From Bradyrhizobium valentinum (GTDB taxonomy: Bacteria > Pseudomonadota > Alphaproteobacteria > Rhizobiales > Xanthobacteraceae), in contig NZ_LLXX01000177.1 of assembly GCF_001440405.1 (NCBI RefSeq), forward strand, positions 25,313 to 79,700: 54,388 nt of DNA, given 5' to 3'. Under the pieces are notes generated by a model. That model made no database searches and was not told where the DNA came from. It was given only the letters and a program-made list of their open reading frames with translations. The position numbers and the translations under genes are program-made. Positions 1 through 8,197 of the stretch are shown piece by piece; within the stretch, counting starts at the first letter, position 1, and the number at the start of each line of letters is the position of its first letter.

Positions 1-612
1 CGTCACAAAAGTCTCGCCGCGGATCGGGCTCTCATGGTTGAACAGGATGCCGTTCGAGGCAAACATGCCGTAGGCCTCGCGGTAATTGACCGTGATCCAG
101 TAGCCGTACAGCTTGGCGACGCCGTAAGGCGAGCGCGGGTAGAACGGCGTGGTTTCCCGCTGCGGCACCTCTTGCACGAGGCCGTAGAGTTCGGAGGTCG
201 AGGCCTGATAGAACCGCGTCTCCTTTTCCATGCGGAGGATCCGGATCGCTTCCAAAAGCCGCAGCACGCCGATGCCATCGGCATTGGCGGTATATTCCGG
301 GCTCTCAAAACTTACGCCGACATGGCTCTGGGCGGCGAGGTTATAGATCTCGGTCGGCCTGATCTGCTGCATCAGCCGGATCAGGTTGGTCGAGTCGGTC
401 ATGTCGCCGTAGTGCAGCAGGAACGGCACATTGCGGGAATGCGGATCCTGATAGAGGTGATCGATGCGCGCGGTGTTGAACGAGGACGACCGCCGCTTGA
501 TGCCGTGGACCTCATAGCCGAGGCCGAGCAGATACTCGGCAAGATAGGCGCCGTCCTGGCCGGTGACGCCGGTGATCAGCGCCACGCGCCGCTGTGAATC
601 CTGAGCCGCCAT
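1..612 (-). CDS. gmd: GDP-mannose 4,6-dehydratase, 3' end cut by window edge
   Basis: The visible 204 codons begin MAAQDSQRRVALITGVTGQDG, with the Rossmann glycine motif GVTGQDG near residues 15-21. They continue with HGIKRRSSSFNTARIDHLY, a hallmark of GDP-mannose dehydratase, then YNLAAQSHVGVSFESPEYT and the YxxxK pair in SPYGVAKLYGYW. The family converts GDP-mannose to GDP-4-keto-6-deoxymannose, the precursor of GDP-fucose, GDP-rhamnose and GDP-perosamine, in the cytoplasm. The ATG at 612 was chosen because the dinucleotide-binding strand begins directly after it. The C-terminal part lies beyond base 1. Its placement near a polysaccharide island fits a cell-surface glycan role, but transport and catabolic genes separate the two, so they need not be one locus. 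Family assignment is firm; the end-product sugar is unknown. Confidence 0.95.
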   Translation of the reverse strand, partial: MAAQDSQRRVALITGVTGQDGAYLAEYLLGLGYEVHGIKRRSSSFNTARIDHLYQDPHSRNVPFLLHYGDMTDSTNLIRLMQQIRPTEIYNLAAQSHVGVSFESPEYTANADGIGVLRLLEAIRILRMEKETRFYQASTSELYGLVQEVPQRETTPFYPRSPYGVAKLYGYWITVNYREAYGMFASNGILFNHESPIRGETFVT

Positions 613-704
613 GTCTTCTCCAAACGCGAAGGTCGCGGAGGCCATAGCATTCGACCCGCGCTAAGTCTATCGCCAAAGCCGTTTGAAATCAGGTCCTTAG
701 GAGC

Positions 705-1409
705 CTAATCGCCATGGTGGCGCAAACGTTCGAGTTCGATGATGGTGACGCCGCCATATTCGAGCCGCAGCAAGCCTTCCTTCTCCAGCCGCTTCAGGCA
801 CTGGTTGGCATTCTGCCGCGAAATGCCGGAAAGCGCACCGATTTCTTCCTGCGTGATCTCAAGATGGCGCGTCATGTCCGGATAGAGAATCGGGTTGAAC
901 AGCGAGGAGATGGAACGCGCGACGCGGCTGGTCGCGTCGAGCGTGCGGCCATGTTCCACCGCGCCGATGAACTGGCCGAGCCGCTCGTTGAGCTGCCGGA
1001 CCAGAAAGCGGTTGAACGCGACGCTGTTCTCGAACATCCAGAAGAAGGTGTTGCGGTCCATCAGCGCCAGTCTTGTATCCCGCAACGCCACCACGTCGTA
1101 ACGGCGCGGCTCGCTCTTCAGCACCGAGCCCTCGCCAAACCAGGCGCCCGCCGTGAGGCCGGCAAAAGTCGCAGCCTTGCCGCCGCTCGATACCGTACTC
1201 ATACGGGCAAGACCGGTGACGATGCCGGTCCAGTAGTCGAAGGCATCGCCACGCATGAAAATATGCTCGTTGGCGCGGTAGGATTTCTCCACGATGCCGG
1301 CGCGGGCGACCTCGATTTCCCGTTCGTTCAGTTCGCGCGACCAGGCCGCGATGCGCTTGAGGTAATCCGCAGCAATCATGATCGCATCGACCGTTGCGTC
1401 CCCATCCAT
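705..1409 (-). CDS. Crp/Fnr family transcriptional regulator
   Basis: The protein (234 aa from the ATG at 1409) has an N-terminal cyclic-nucleotide-binding-like beta-roll, including GAWFGEGSVL and RRYDVVALRDTRLALMDR. A long dimerisation helix (FNRFLVRQLNERLGQFIGAV) follows, then a C-terminal winged helix-turn-helix with ITQEEIGALSGISRQNANQC as the recognition region. There is no N-terminal cysteine cluster, so an Fe-S oxygen sensor of the FNR kind is unlikely; the ligand is not evident. It is divergent from the liv operon that begins at 1685, and a palindrome at 1452-1468 lies between them, so it may control itself and that operon (inference). A TTG at 1430 and an ATG at 1379 are alternative starts. 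Confidence 0.85.
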   Translation of the reverse strand: MDGDATVDAIMIAADYLKRIAAWSRELNEREIEVARAGIVEKSYRANEHIFMRGDAFDYWTGIVTGLARMSTVSSGGKAATFAGLTAGAWFGEGSVLKSEPRRYDVVALRDTRLALMDRNTFFWMFENSVAFNRFLVRQLNERLGQFIGAVEHGRTLDATSRVARSISSLFNPILYPDMTRHLEITQEEIGALSGISRQNANQCLKRLEKEGLLRLEYGGVTIIELERLRHHGD

Positions 1410-1451
1410 TCTCGTGCTGCACTGCAACAAGAGTGCCGCCCAGCAAAATTT

Positions 1452-1468
1452 CCTGACGAATTGTCAGG
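1452..1468. promoter_or_regulatory. Palindromic candidate operator between crp-like gene and liv operon
   Basis: The sequence CCTGACGAATTGTCAGG has perfect 6-base arms (CCTGAC/GTCAGG) around a 5-base centre. It lies 43 bases upstream of the regulator start at 1409 and about 216 bases upstream of livG. The TGAC-N5-GTCA core is compatible with a dimeric winged-helix regulator, and Crp/Fnr proteins commonly bind such symmetric sites. Which protein binds it is inference. Confidence 0.45.
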
Positions 1469-1684
1469 CAAAAGACATTTCAGACTATCGCATTGCCCTA
1501 AGGAGAGCCACCTCGGTGCACGCGGTCTATGGCGCGGTGGCGGGGTGCGACGCTACCACGCGCGACGCGGGGCATCGGCCGGTACCGATAGTCGGATGGC
1601 TTGCCCGTCAGCGCCGATGTAGGATCGCGCATTGCAAACGATAGATAAAGAGCGCTGCTCAAGCGCCGTATCTGGAGGGAACGA

Positions 1685-2506
1685 GTGGCTTACACGTTGG
1701 AAGTGCGCGGGGTGTCTCTGCGCTTCGGTGGCGTTCGTGCGCTGACCGAAGTCTCCTTCGGCGTGAACGAGGGCGAATTGTTCTCGATCATCGGCCCGAA
1801 CGGCGCCGGCAAGACCTCAATCGTCAATTGCATTTCAGGTCGCTACAAGCCGACCGAAGGCCAGCTTTTCTACCGTGGCAAGGACATCACCGGCCTCAAT
1901 CCCAACGCGCGGCCCGCGCTCGGCATCGGCCGCACCTTCCAGAACCTGGCGCTGTTCCATCATATGAGCGTGCTCGACAACATCATGGTCGGGCGGCACC
2001 ACCTCCTGAAGAACAACTTCATCACGGGCTCGCTGTACTGGCTGACCGGCGCAAGGCGCGAGGAACTCGAGCACCGCCGCAAGGTGGAGGAGATCATCGA
2101 CTTCCTCGACCTGCAGTCGGTGCGCAAGGCCACCGCCGGCACCCTGCCCTACGGCCTGCGCAAGCGCGTCGAACTCGCCCGCGCCATGGCGCTGGAGCCG
2201 CAACTGATCCTGCTCGACGAGCCGATGGCCGGCATGAACTTCGAGGAAAAGGAGGACATGGCGCGCTACATCGTCGATCTCAACGAAGAGTTCGGCATGA
2301 CCGTCATGATGATCGAGCACGACATGGGCGTGGTGATGGACATCTCCCACCGCGTCATGGTGCTGGATTTCGGCCGCAAGATCGCCGAGGGCGACCCGGC
2401 TTCGGTTCTCGCCGATCCCCACGTGAAACGCGCCTATCTCGGCGAAGAGGACGAGGTCCTGGTCGATCCCGACGATACGCCGGCACCTCGGGAGAGCGCG
2501 GCATGA
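1685..2506 (+). CDS. Branched-chain amino acid type ABC transporter, ATP-binding protein (LivG-like)
   Basis: This 273-aa ATPase has Walker A GPNGAGKT at residues 37-44, the signature region LPYGLRKRVELARAM, Walker B LILLDEP and the switch histidine in MMIEHDMG. The length and the LivG-type insert after the Q-loop match the HAAT family. It would power uptake of an amphipathic or carboxylic-acid substrate together with livH, livM, the binding protein and livF downstream. The start is GTG at 1685, preceded by GGAGGGA at a good distance. Its TGA overlaps the ATG of the acyl-CoA ligase by 4 bases, implying translational coupling between importer and ligase. The C-terminal tail (DEDEVLVDPDDTPAPRES-like) is acidic and beyond the conserved domain. 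Confidence 0.93.
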   Translation: MAYTLEVRGVSLRFGGVRALTEVSFGVNEGELFSIIGPNGAGKTSIVNCISGRYKPTEGQLFYRGKDITGLNPNARPALGIGRTFQNLALFHHMSVLDNIMVGRHHLLKNNFITGSLYWLTGARREELEHRRKVEEIIDFLDLQSVRKATAGTLPYGLRKRVELARAMALEPQLILLDEPMAGMNFEEKEDMARYIVDLNEEFGMTVMMIEHDMGVVMDISHRVMVLDFGRKIAEGDPASVLADPHVKRAYLGEEDEVLVDPDDTPAPRESAA

Positions 2507-4434
2507 TGGATTACGCCGGACGCGCCGCCCAGGCCGATACCTTCCCGAAGCTGCTGCGCCTCAATGCGAAAGAGCATGGCGACGAGATCGCGCTGCGCGA
2601 AAAGGATCTCGGGCTGTGGCGCGTCTTCACCTGGAACGACTACCAGACCCGTGTGCACGATTTCGCGCTCGGGCTGGTCGAACTCGGTCTTGGGCGCGGA
2701 GACGTCATCGGCATCATCGGCGACAATCGTCCGGACTGGGTGGCGGCGGAAATCGCAACGCATGCCATCGGCGCCATGAGCCTCGGCCTTTATCGCGACG
2801 TGCTGGACGAGGAAGCCGCCTATCTGCTCAGCTACGGCGAGGCAAAACTGGTATTCGCCGAGGACGAGGAGCAGGTCGACAAGCTGCTGGCGCTCGCCGA
2901 TCGCGCGCCCAACCTCAAGTACATCGTCTATTCCGATCCGCGCGGCATGCGGAAATACGACGATCCCCGTCTGATGGAAGCCGAGAAGCTGGCCACGATG
3001 GGACGCGACCGCGCCACGCGTGAGCCGGGCGTTTACGACCGGCTGGTCGACGCCACCCGCGGTGAGGATGTCGCGATCCTCTGCACGACATCGGGCACCA
3101 CGGCCAATCCCAAGCTCGCGATGCTGGCGGCCGGGCGCGTCCTCAAGCATTGCGCGACCTATCTAGCCTTCGATCCGAAGGGACCGGACGACGAATACGT
3201 CTCGGTGCTGCCGCTGCCCTGGATCATGGAGCAGGTCTATGCGCTCGGCAAAGGGCTGCTGTGCCGGATGAAGGTCAACTTCGTCGAAGAGCCCGAGACC
3301 ATGATGCACGATTTCCGCGAGATCGCGCCGACTTTCGTGCTGTTCGCACCGCGGCTCTGGGAATCGATTGCCGCCGATGTCCGCGCCGGCGTGATGGATT
3401 CCTCCCCGCTGAAGCAAAAGCTGTTCGATATCGGCATGAAGGCAGGGCTTTCGGCGCTCACGCAGGGCAAGCATTCGATGTTCGCCGATCAGCTCCTGTT
3501 CCGCGCACTACGCGACCGGCTCGGCTTCACGCGGCTGCGCTCGGCCGCGACCGGCGGCGCGGCGCTCGGGCCGGATACGTTCAAGTTCTTCCAGGCCATG
3601 GGTGTGCCGCTGCGCACGCTCTACGGCCAGACCGAATTGCTGGGGGCCTACACGCTGCATCCCTTTGGCAAGGTCGATCCTGATACCACCGGCGTGCCGA
3701 TGGCAGCCGACATCGAGATCCGCGTCGATAACCCTGATGTCAACGGCGTCGGCGAGATTGTCGTGCGCCACCCCAACATGTTCCTCGGCTACTACAAAAA
3801 TCCGGAAGCCTCGGCCGCCGACATGAAGGAGGGCTGGATGCACTCCGGCGACGCCGGCTATTTCAACGATCACGGCCAGCTCGTGGTCATCGATCGCATC
3901 AAGGATCTCGCCGAGACCTCCCGCGGCGAGCGCTTCTCGCCGCAATACCTGGAAAACAAGCTGAAGTTCTCTCCCTATATCGCTGAGACGGTCGTACTCG
4001 GCGCCGGCCGCGATACGCTGGCAGCGATGATCTGCATCCGCTACTCGATCATCTCGAAATGGGCGGAGAAGAACCGCATCTCGTTCACGACCTATACCGA
4101 CCTCTCCTCGCGCCCCGAAGTCTATGCGCTGCTCCGCAAGGAAGTCGAAGGCGTCAACGCCACGCTGCCGCCGGCGCAGCGCATCTCGCGCTTCCTGTTG
4201 CTCTACAAGGAGCTCGACGCCGATGACGGCGAGTTGACCCGTACCCGAAAGGTCCGCCGCAGCGTCATCAACGAGAAATACGCTGATATCATCGACGCGA
4301 TTTACGGCGGCAAGAGCGATATTCCGGTTGATACCATGATCCGCTTCCAGGACGGCACCACCCAGCGCATTCGCACTACCCTCCGCGTGGTCGATCTCGG
4401 CCATGAAGCGCCGATGGCGGAGGCCGCGGAATGA
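2503..4434 (+). CDS. AMP-dependent acyl-CoA synthetase/ligase (long-chain fatty acid type)
   Basis: The 643-aa enzyme belongs to the ANL superfamily and should activate a carboxylic acid to its CoA thioester via an acyl-adenylate. It shows the P-loop TTSGTTANPK at residues 195-204, the A5 motif YGQTE at 374-378, and the hinge/ATP region HSGDAGYFNDHGQLVVIDR. The lysine of the usual GKxxR-like C-terminal motif is replaced by a basic TRTRKVRRS segment, as is usual for the long-chain (FadD15/AMP-binding enzyme) subgroup. The ATG at 2503 overlaps the livG stop (ATGA). Ligases of this type are commonly embedded in liv-like operons of alpha- and betaproteobacteria, which suggests that the imported compound is activated on entry. 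The substrate (aromatic, fatty or terpenoid acid) cannot be told from sequence. Confidence 0.9.
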   Translation: MMDYAGRAAQADTFPKLLRLNAKEHGDEIALREKDLGLWRVFTWNDYQTRVHDFALGLVELGLGRGDVIGIIGDNRPDWVAAEIATHAIGAMSLGLYRDVLDEEAAYLLSYGEAKLVFAEDEEQVDKLLALADRAPNLKYIVYSDPRGMRKYDDPRLMEAEKLATMGRDRATREPGVYDRLVDATRGEDVAILCTTSGTTANPKLAMLAAGRVLKHCATYLAFDPKGPDDEYVSVLPLPWIMEQVYALGKGLLCRMKVNFVEEPETMMHDFREIAPTFVLFAPRLWESIAADVRAGVMDSSPLKQKLFDIGMKAGLSALTQGKHSMFADQLLFRALRDRLGFTRLRSAATGGAALGPDTFKFFQAMGVPLRTLYGQTELLGAYTLHPFGKVDPDTTGVPMAADIEIRVDNPDVNGVGEIVVRHPNMFLGYYKNPEASAADMKEGWMHSGDAGYFNDHGQLVVIDRIKDLAETSRGERFSPQYLENKLKFSPYIAETVVLGAGRDTLAAMICIRYSIISKWAEKNRISFTTYTDLSSRPEVYALLRKEVEGVNATLPPAQRISRFLLLYKELDADDGELTRTRKVRRSVINEKYADIIDAIYGGKSDIPVDTMIRFQDGTTQRIRTTLRVVDLGHEAPMAEAAE

Positions 4435-4472
4435 TGACGCGGGAGAAATTCATTGCGCTGCCAGTTAATGAG

Positions 4473-4654
4473 CCCTCTCCCCTTGTGGGAGAGGGCATCG
4501 CCGCGGGTCGACGCGAACTCGGTTGGGTGAGAGGTTTCTCTCCACATGCGCGAACGCGGAGACAACCCCTCACCCGTCTTCGCGGAGCTTGTCATCGGGC
4601 GGCGCTTCGCGCCGACCCGTTGGCGAAGCCACACTCTCCCACAAGGGGAGAGGG
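4473..4654. repeat. MITE-like extragenic element with 21-bp perfect terminal inverted repeats
   Basis: Bases 4473-4493 (CCCTCTCCCCTTGTGGGAGAG) are the exact reverse complement of 4634-4654. Each arm is itself partly palindromic (CTCTCCCC...GGGAGAG). The interior, about 140 bases, carries further G/C-rich self-complementary segments around 4585-4630. It sits in the 253-base gap between the ligase and livH and has no coding function. Such elements are dispersed in Bradyrhizobium-type genomes. It may form a strong hairpin that modulates read-through into livHM (inference). Confidence 0.8.
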
Positions 4655-4687
4655 AAACGGCAGCGCAATCCAACGGCATCAAGCAGC

Positions 4688-5581
4688 ATGAACACCCAGC
4701 TCCTGATCCAGCTTCTGGTTAACGGCCTCGTGGTCGGCACGCTCTATGGCGTGGTCGCGATGTCATTCGTGCTGATCTACAAGGCGACGCAGGTCGTGAA
4801 CTTCGCGCAGGGCGAATTGCTGCTGGTCGGCGCCTGGGTGTGCTGGTGGCTGCTCACCAAATATCAGGTGCCGTTCTACCTGGGCATGCCGATCACGCTG
4901 GTGTTCATGTTCCTGTTCGGCATCGCCATCCAGATCGTGATCCTGCGCCCGATGATCGGCGAGCCGATCATTTCCGTGATCATGGTGACGATCGCGCTGT
5001 CGACGGTGTTTTCCGCGCTGATGAAATGGATGTTCGGCGTTAACCTGCAGCCGTTCCCGCGCATCTTCCAGACCCAGAACGTCAATATCCTCGGACTTCA
5101 GGTGCAGACCGTCTATCTGATGAGCCTAGCGGTCTCGGTGGCGATGATGGTCGGAATGGCATGGTTCTTCCGCCTCTCCAAATATGGTCTGGCGATGCGC
5201 GCCACCGCCTTCAATCAGCAGGTGGCGCAATCGCTCGGCATTTCCGTGAAAAGCGTGTTCGCGATGGCCTGGGCGATCTCGGCGACCGTTTCCGCCGTCG
5301 CGGGCGTGGTGGTAGCCGTCGTCAACGGCGTCTCGGCTGGCTTGTCTGCCTATGGCGTCAAGGTGTTTCCGGCGGCGATCCTCGGCGGTCTCGACAGCGT
5401 CGGCGGCGCGGTGCTCGGCGGCATCATCATCGGGCTTCTGGAGAACGTCGCGCACTTTCTCGACAGCGAATATCTGCACTGGGGCAATCTCTACGAGATC
5501 GCGCCGTTCTATGCGCTCATCATCATCCTGATGATCAAGCCATACGGTCTGTTCGGCACCAAAGACATCGAGCGGGTGTAA
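4688..5581 (+). CDS. Branched-chain amino acid type ABC transporter permease (LivH-like)
   Basis: This 297-aa integral membrane protein has about eight hydrophobic segments. It carries the LivH hallmarks NGLVVGTLYGVVAMSFVLIY at the N terminus, VNFAQGELLLVGA, and the cytoplasmic coupling helix RLSKYGLAMRATAFNQQVAQ with LGIS just after it. The C-terminal segment ILGGLDSVGGAVLGGIIIGL is also typical. It would pair with LivM to form the transmembrane channel. The ATG at 4688 starts the conserved N terminus; an upstream in-frame extension runs through the repeat element and was rejected. It lies 6 bases before livM and so is cotranscribed with it. Confidence 0.93.
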   Translation: MNTQLLIQLLVNGLVVGTLYGVVAMSFVLIYKATQVVNFAQGELLLVGAWVCWWLLTKYQVPFYLGMPITLVFMFLFGIAIQIVILRPMIGEPIISVIMVTIALSTVFSALMKWMFGVNLQPFPRIFQTQNVNILGLQVQTVYLMSLAVSVAMMVGMAWFFRLSKYGLAMRATAFNQQVAQSLGISVKSVFAMAWAISATVSAVAGVVVAVVNGVSAGLSAYGVKVFPAAILGGLDSVGGAVLGGIIIGLLENVAHFLDSEYLHWGNLYEIAPFYALIIILMIKPYGLFGTKDIERV

Positions 5582-5587
5582 TCAATC

Positions 5588-6661
5588 ATGGCAGGCCAGA
5601 CCCTCATTCCCGCCGGCGATTTCCGCACCAGCTATGCGGCGGATACCACCGTGTTTCCGACCACGACCAGCCGCAACGCGATGATCGCAGGCATCGTGCT
5701 GGTCTGCTTTGCGCCCCACGTCGTCAACGAATATATTCTCAGCCTGCTGATCCAGATCGGCATTTTCGGCATCGCCGCGCTCGGCCTCAACATCGTCGTC
5801 GGCTTCACCGGCCAGATCTCGATCGGCCACGCCGCCTTCTTCGGCTTCGGCGCCTTCACCTCGGCCTATCTCTCGAACCGGTTCGGCATTCCCGTCTTCT
5901 TCTGCATTCCGCTCGCGGGCGTCGTGACGGCCGCCGTCGGCCTGGTCTTCGGCCTGCCAGCCGCACGGCTAAAGGGGCTCTATCTCGCGATCGCGACGCT
6001 GGCGGCGCAGTACATCCTGCTCGACTTCTTTGCGCGGGCCGAATGGTTCACCGGCGGCAGTGTTCCCGCCAGCGCCGAGCCGTTCTCGATCTTCGGCTAC
6101 ATGCTGCGCGGCGATAAGCAGTATTTCTATGTCGTGCTGGCCTACGTCATCGTCTGCTATCTGCTGGTCACCAACCTGATCCGTTCGCGCGACGGGCGCG
6201 CGCTGGTCGCGGTGCGCGACCATTATCTTTCCGCCGAGATCATGGGCATCAACCTGACCAAATACCGGACGCTGTCGTTCGGTCTCGCCGCCTTCTTTGC
6301 CGGCGTCGGCGGCGCGCTCTACGCGCATTACAATCAGGTGGTCTCCAACGAAGGCTTTGGTATCGATCGCTCGATCATCTTCCTTGCGATGATCATCATC
6401 GGCGGGCTCGGCTCGATCATGGGCACGCTGATGGGCACGGCGTTCATGGTGCTGCTGCCGGAATCAATGGAATGGCTCAGCGTCGCGCTGCGCGACAGCC
6501 CGATCGACCAATTTCTGGGACTAAAGAACAACATCGCTTTCTTGCGTGAGATGGCCATCGGCGTGATCATCATCGTGTTTCTGGTATTCGAGCCGGATGG
6601 ACTTGCGCATCGATGGCGGCAGATCAAGGCGTACTGGAAACTCTACCCGTTCTCGCATTGA
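5588..6661 (+). CDS. Branched-chain amino acid type ABC transporter permease (LivM-like)
   Basis: This 357-aa multi-pass membrane protein is the LivM half of the channel. It shows GLNIVVGFTGQISIGHAAFF (the LivM signature), the coupling helix SRDGRALVAVRDHYLSAEIM with GINLTKYRTLSFGLAAFFAG, and IIGGLGSIMGTLMGTAF. It has an N-terminal extension of about 30 residues (AGQTLIPAGDFRTSYAADTT) before the first membrane span, as seen in the liv systems that travel with acyl-CoA ligases. It starts 6 bases after livH. Confidence 0.93.
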   Translation: MAGQTLIPAGDFRTSYAADTTVFPTTTSRNAMIAGIVLVCFAPHVVNEYILSLLIQIGIFGIAALGLNIVVGFTGQISIGHAAFFGFGAFTSAYLSNRFGIPVFFCIPLAGVVTAAVGLVFGLPAARLKGLYLAIATLAAQYILLDFFARAEWFTGGSVPASAEPFSIFGYMLRGDKQYFYVVLAYVIVCYLLVTNLIRSRDGRALVAVRDHYLSAEIMGINLTKYRTLSFGLAAFFAGVGGALYAHYNQVVSNEGFGIDRSIIFLAMIIIGGLGSIMGTLMGTAFMVLLPESMEWLSVALRDSPIDQFLGLKNNIAFLREMAIGVIIIVFLVFEPDGLAHRWRQIKAYWKLYPFSH

Positions 6662-6713
6662 GGTCGGAACGGGACGGACAACGAGAAGACCTCGAGAAGT
6701 AACCGGGAGGACT

Positions 6714-8000
6714 ATGTCTATGACGACGAAGACTCTGTTGAGCACAGCCTCGCTCGCTTTGCTTTTGGGTAGTACCGCAGCATCAGCCCAGGCGCCGATC
6801 TCGCTGGGGCATCTCGCCGACTATTCGGGTCCGACCTCGGATGTCGGAACACCGTTCGGACAGGGTGTCGCGGACACCTATGCGTGGATCAACAAGAGCG
6901 GCGGCATCAACGGCGCCAAGGTCAATGTCGATACCGTCGATTACGGCTATCAGGTGCCGCGCGCCATCGCCCAGTACAAGAAATGGTCGGGCGCCGACAA
7001 GGTCGCCGCCATTCTCGGCTGGGGCACGGCCGACACCGAAGCGCTGACAGGATTCCTGGCCCAGGACAAGATCCCCGATATTTCGGCATCCTATGCCGCA
7101 GCGCTCTCCGATCCGACCGGCGCCGGCGGCAAGGCCAAGCCTGCGCCCTACAACTTCTTCTATGGCCCGAGCTATTCGGACGCGGTTCGCGGCATGCTGA
7201 CCTGGGCAGCCGAGGACTGGAAAGCCAAGGGCAAGCCCGGCAAGCCGAAGTTCGTTCATATGGGCGCCAACCATCCCTATCCGAACGCGCCGAAAGCGGC
7301 GGGTGAAGCCATCGCCGCCGAACTCGGCTTCGAGCTGCTGCCGCCGATCGTCTTCGCGTTGACCCCCGGCGATTACAGCGCGCAGTGCCTGACCCTGAAG
7401 AGCTCGGGCGCCAACTACGCCTATCTCGGCAATACCGCAGGCTCGAACATCTCCGTGCTCAACGCCTGCAAGGCAGCCGGAGTCGATGTGCAGTTCCTCG
7501 GCAACGTCTGGGGCATGGACGAGAACGCCGCCAAGGCCGCAGGCGCCGCCGCCGACGGCGTGGTGTTCCCGCTCCGCACCGCGGTGGCATGGGGCGGCAG
7601 CGCGCCCGGCATGACGACTTTCATGGAAATCTCCAAGATGTCGGACGCGGCCGGCACCGCCTACCGTCCCGTGCACTACGTCGCCGGCGTCTGCACCGCG
7701 CTCTACATGAAGGAAGCCGTCGAATGGGCTGCCAAGAACGGCGGCGCCACCGGCGAGAACGTCAAGAAGGGCTTCTATCAGAAGAAAGATTGGGTGCCCG
7801 CAGGTGGCGAAGGCATCTGCAACCCCTCAACCTTCACCGAGAAGGATCACCGCGGCACGCTCAAGGTCGATCTCTATCGCATGAAGGTCGCAGGTGCGAC
7901 CGACGCCCCGCTCGGCGATCTCGTCAAGAACGGCGGCATCAAGATGGAGAAAGTGAAGACGATCGACCTGCCGCGCAAGCCCGAGTGGCTCGGCTGGTAA
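6714..8000 (+). CDS. ABC transporter substrate-binding protein, Leu/Ile/Val-binding family
   Basis: The 428-aa product begins with a Sec signal peptide (MSMTTKTLLSTASLALLLGS, cleavage after TAASAQA). The type I periplasmic-binding fold follows: ISLGHLADYSGPTSDVGTPF at the start of lobe 1, YAWINKSGGINGAKVNVDTV, the hinge region VAAILGWGTADTEAL, and CKAAGVDVQFLGNVWGMDEN. It delivers substrate to the LivHM channel. The ATG at 6714 was chosen for its GGGAGG ribosome site at 6705-6710 and because the signal peptide starts there. It is longer than E. coli LivK (about 370 aa), as is usual for the variant found with acyl-CoA ligases; its substrate is unlikely to be simply leucine (inference). Confidence 0.92.
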   Translation: MSMTTKTLLSTASLALLLGSTAASAQAPISLGHLADYSGPTSDVGTPFGQGVADTYAWINKSGGINGAKVNVDTVDYGYQVPRAIAQYKKWSGADKVAAILGWGTADTEALTGFLAQDKIPDISASYAAALSDPTGAGGKAKPAPYNFFYGPSYSDAVRGMLTWAAEDWKAKGKPGKPKFVHMGANHPYPNAPKAAGEAIAAELGFELLPPIVFALTPGDYSAQCLTLKSSGANYAYLGNTAGSNISVLNACKAAGVDVQFLGNVWGMDENAAKAAGAAADGVVFPLRTAVAWGGSAPGMTTFMEISKMSDAAGTAYRPVHYVAGVCTALYMKEAVEWAAKNGGATGENVKKGFYQKKDWVPAGGEGICNPSTFTEKDHRGTLKVDLYRMKVAGATDAPLGDLVKNGGIKMEKVKTIDLPRKPEWLGW

Positions 8001-8045
8001 GCTAGGCGCGCCTGCAGGCGCCTCTAGTCGCCTCAACACTCACCT

Positions 8046-8142
8046 GTCATCCCCGCGAAAGCGGGGATCCAGTACGCCGCGGCTTCTCGATTGATCGCAG
8101 GCGCCTCTGGAATACTGGATCACCCGCATACGCGGGTGATGA
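8046..8142. repeat. Extragenic palindromic element (paired-hairpin REP)
   Basis: Two inner hairpins are visible: CCCCGCGAAAGCGGGG at 8051-8066 and CACCCGCATACGCGGGTG at 8121-8138. The flanks also pair: GTCAT at 8046-8050 with ATGAC at 8138-8142, and ATCCAGTA at 8067-8074 with TACTGGAT at 8113-8120. The whole unit therefore folds into one large cruciform. It lies between the substrate-binding gene and livF. The form is typical of Bradyrhizobium-group intergenic repeats and may stabilise the upstream mRNA end. Confidence 0.8.
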
Positions 8143-8197
8143 CGGCGATGGGAGGAGCGGAAGACCCGCTCCCCTAACAACGCCAGGATCAAGAAAC

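Noticed and set aside
714..1622. A 302-codon plus-strand frame opposite the Crp/Fnr gene
   Set aside because: The regulator's cNMP-binding and helix-turn-helix motifs are on the minus strand; the plus frame shows none.
1828..2502. Long upstream in-frame extension of the acyl-CoA ligase
   Set aside because: It lies inside livG in another frame, is Arg/His-rich without motifs, and the ATG at 2503 has a translational-coupling overlap.
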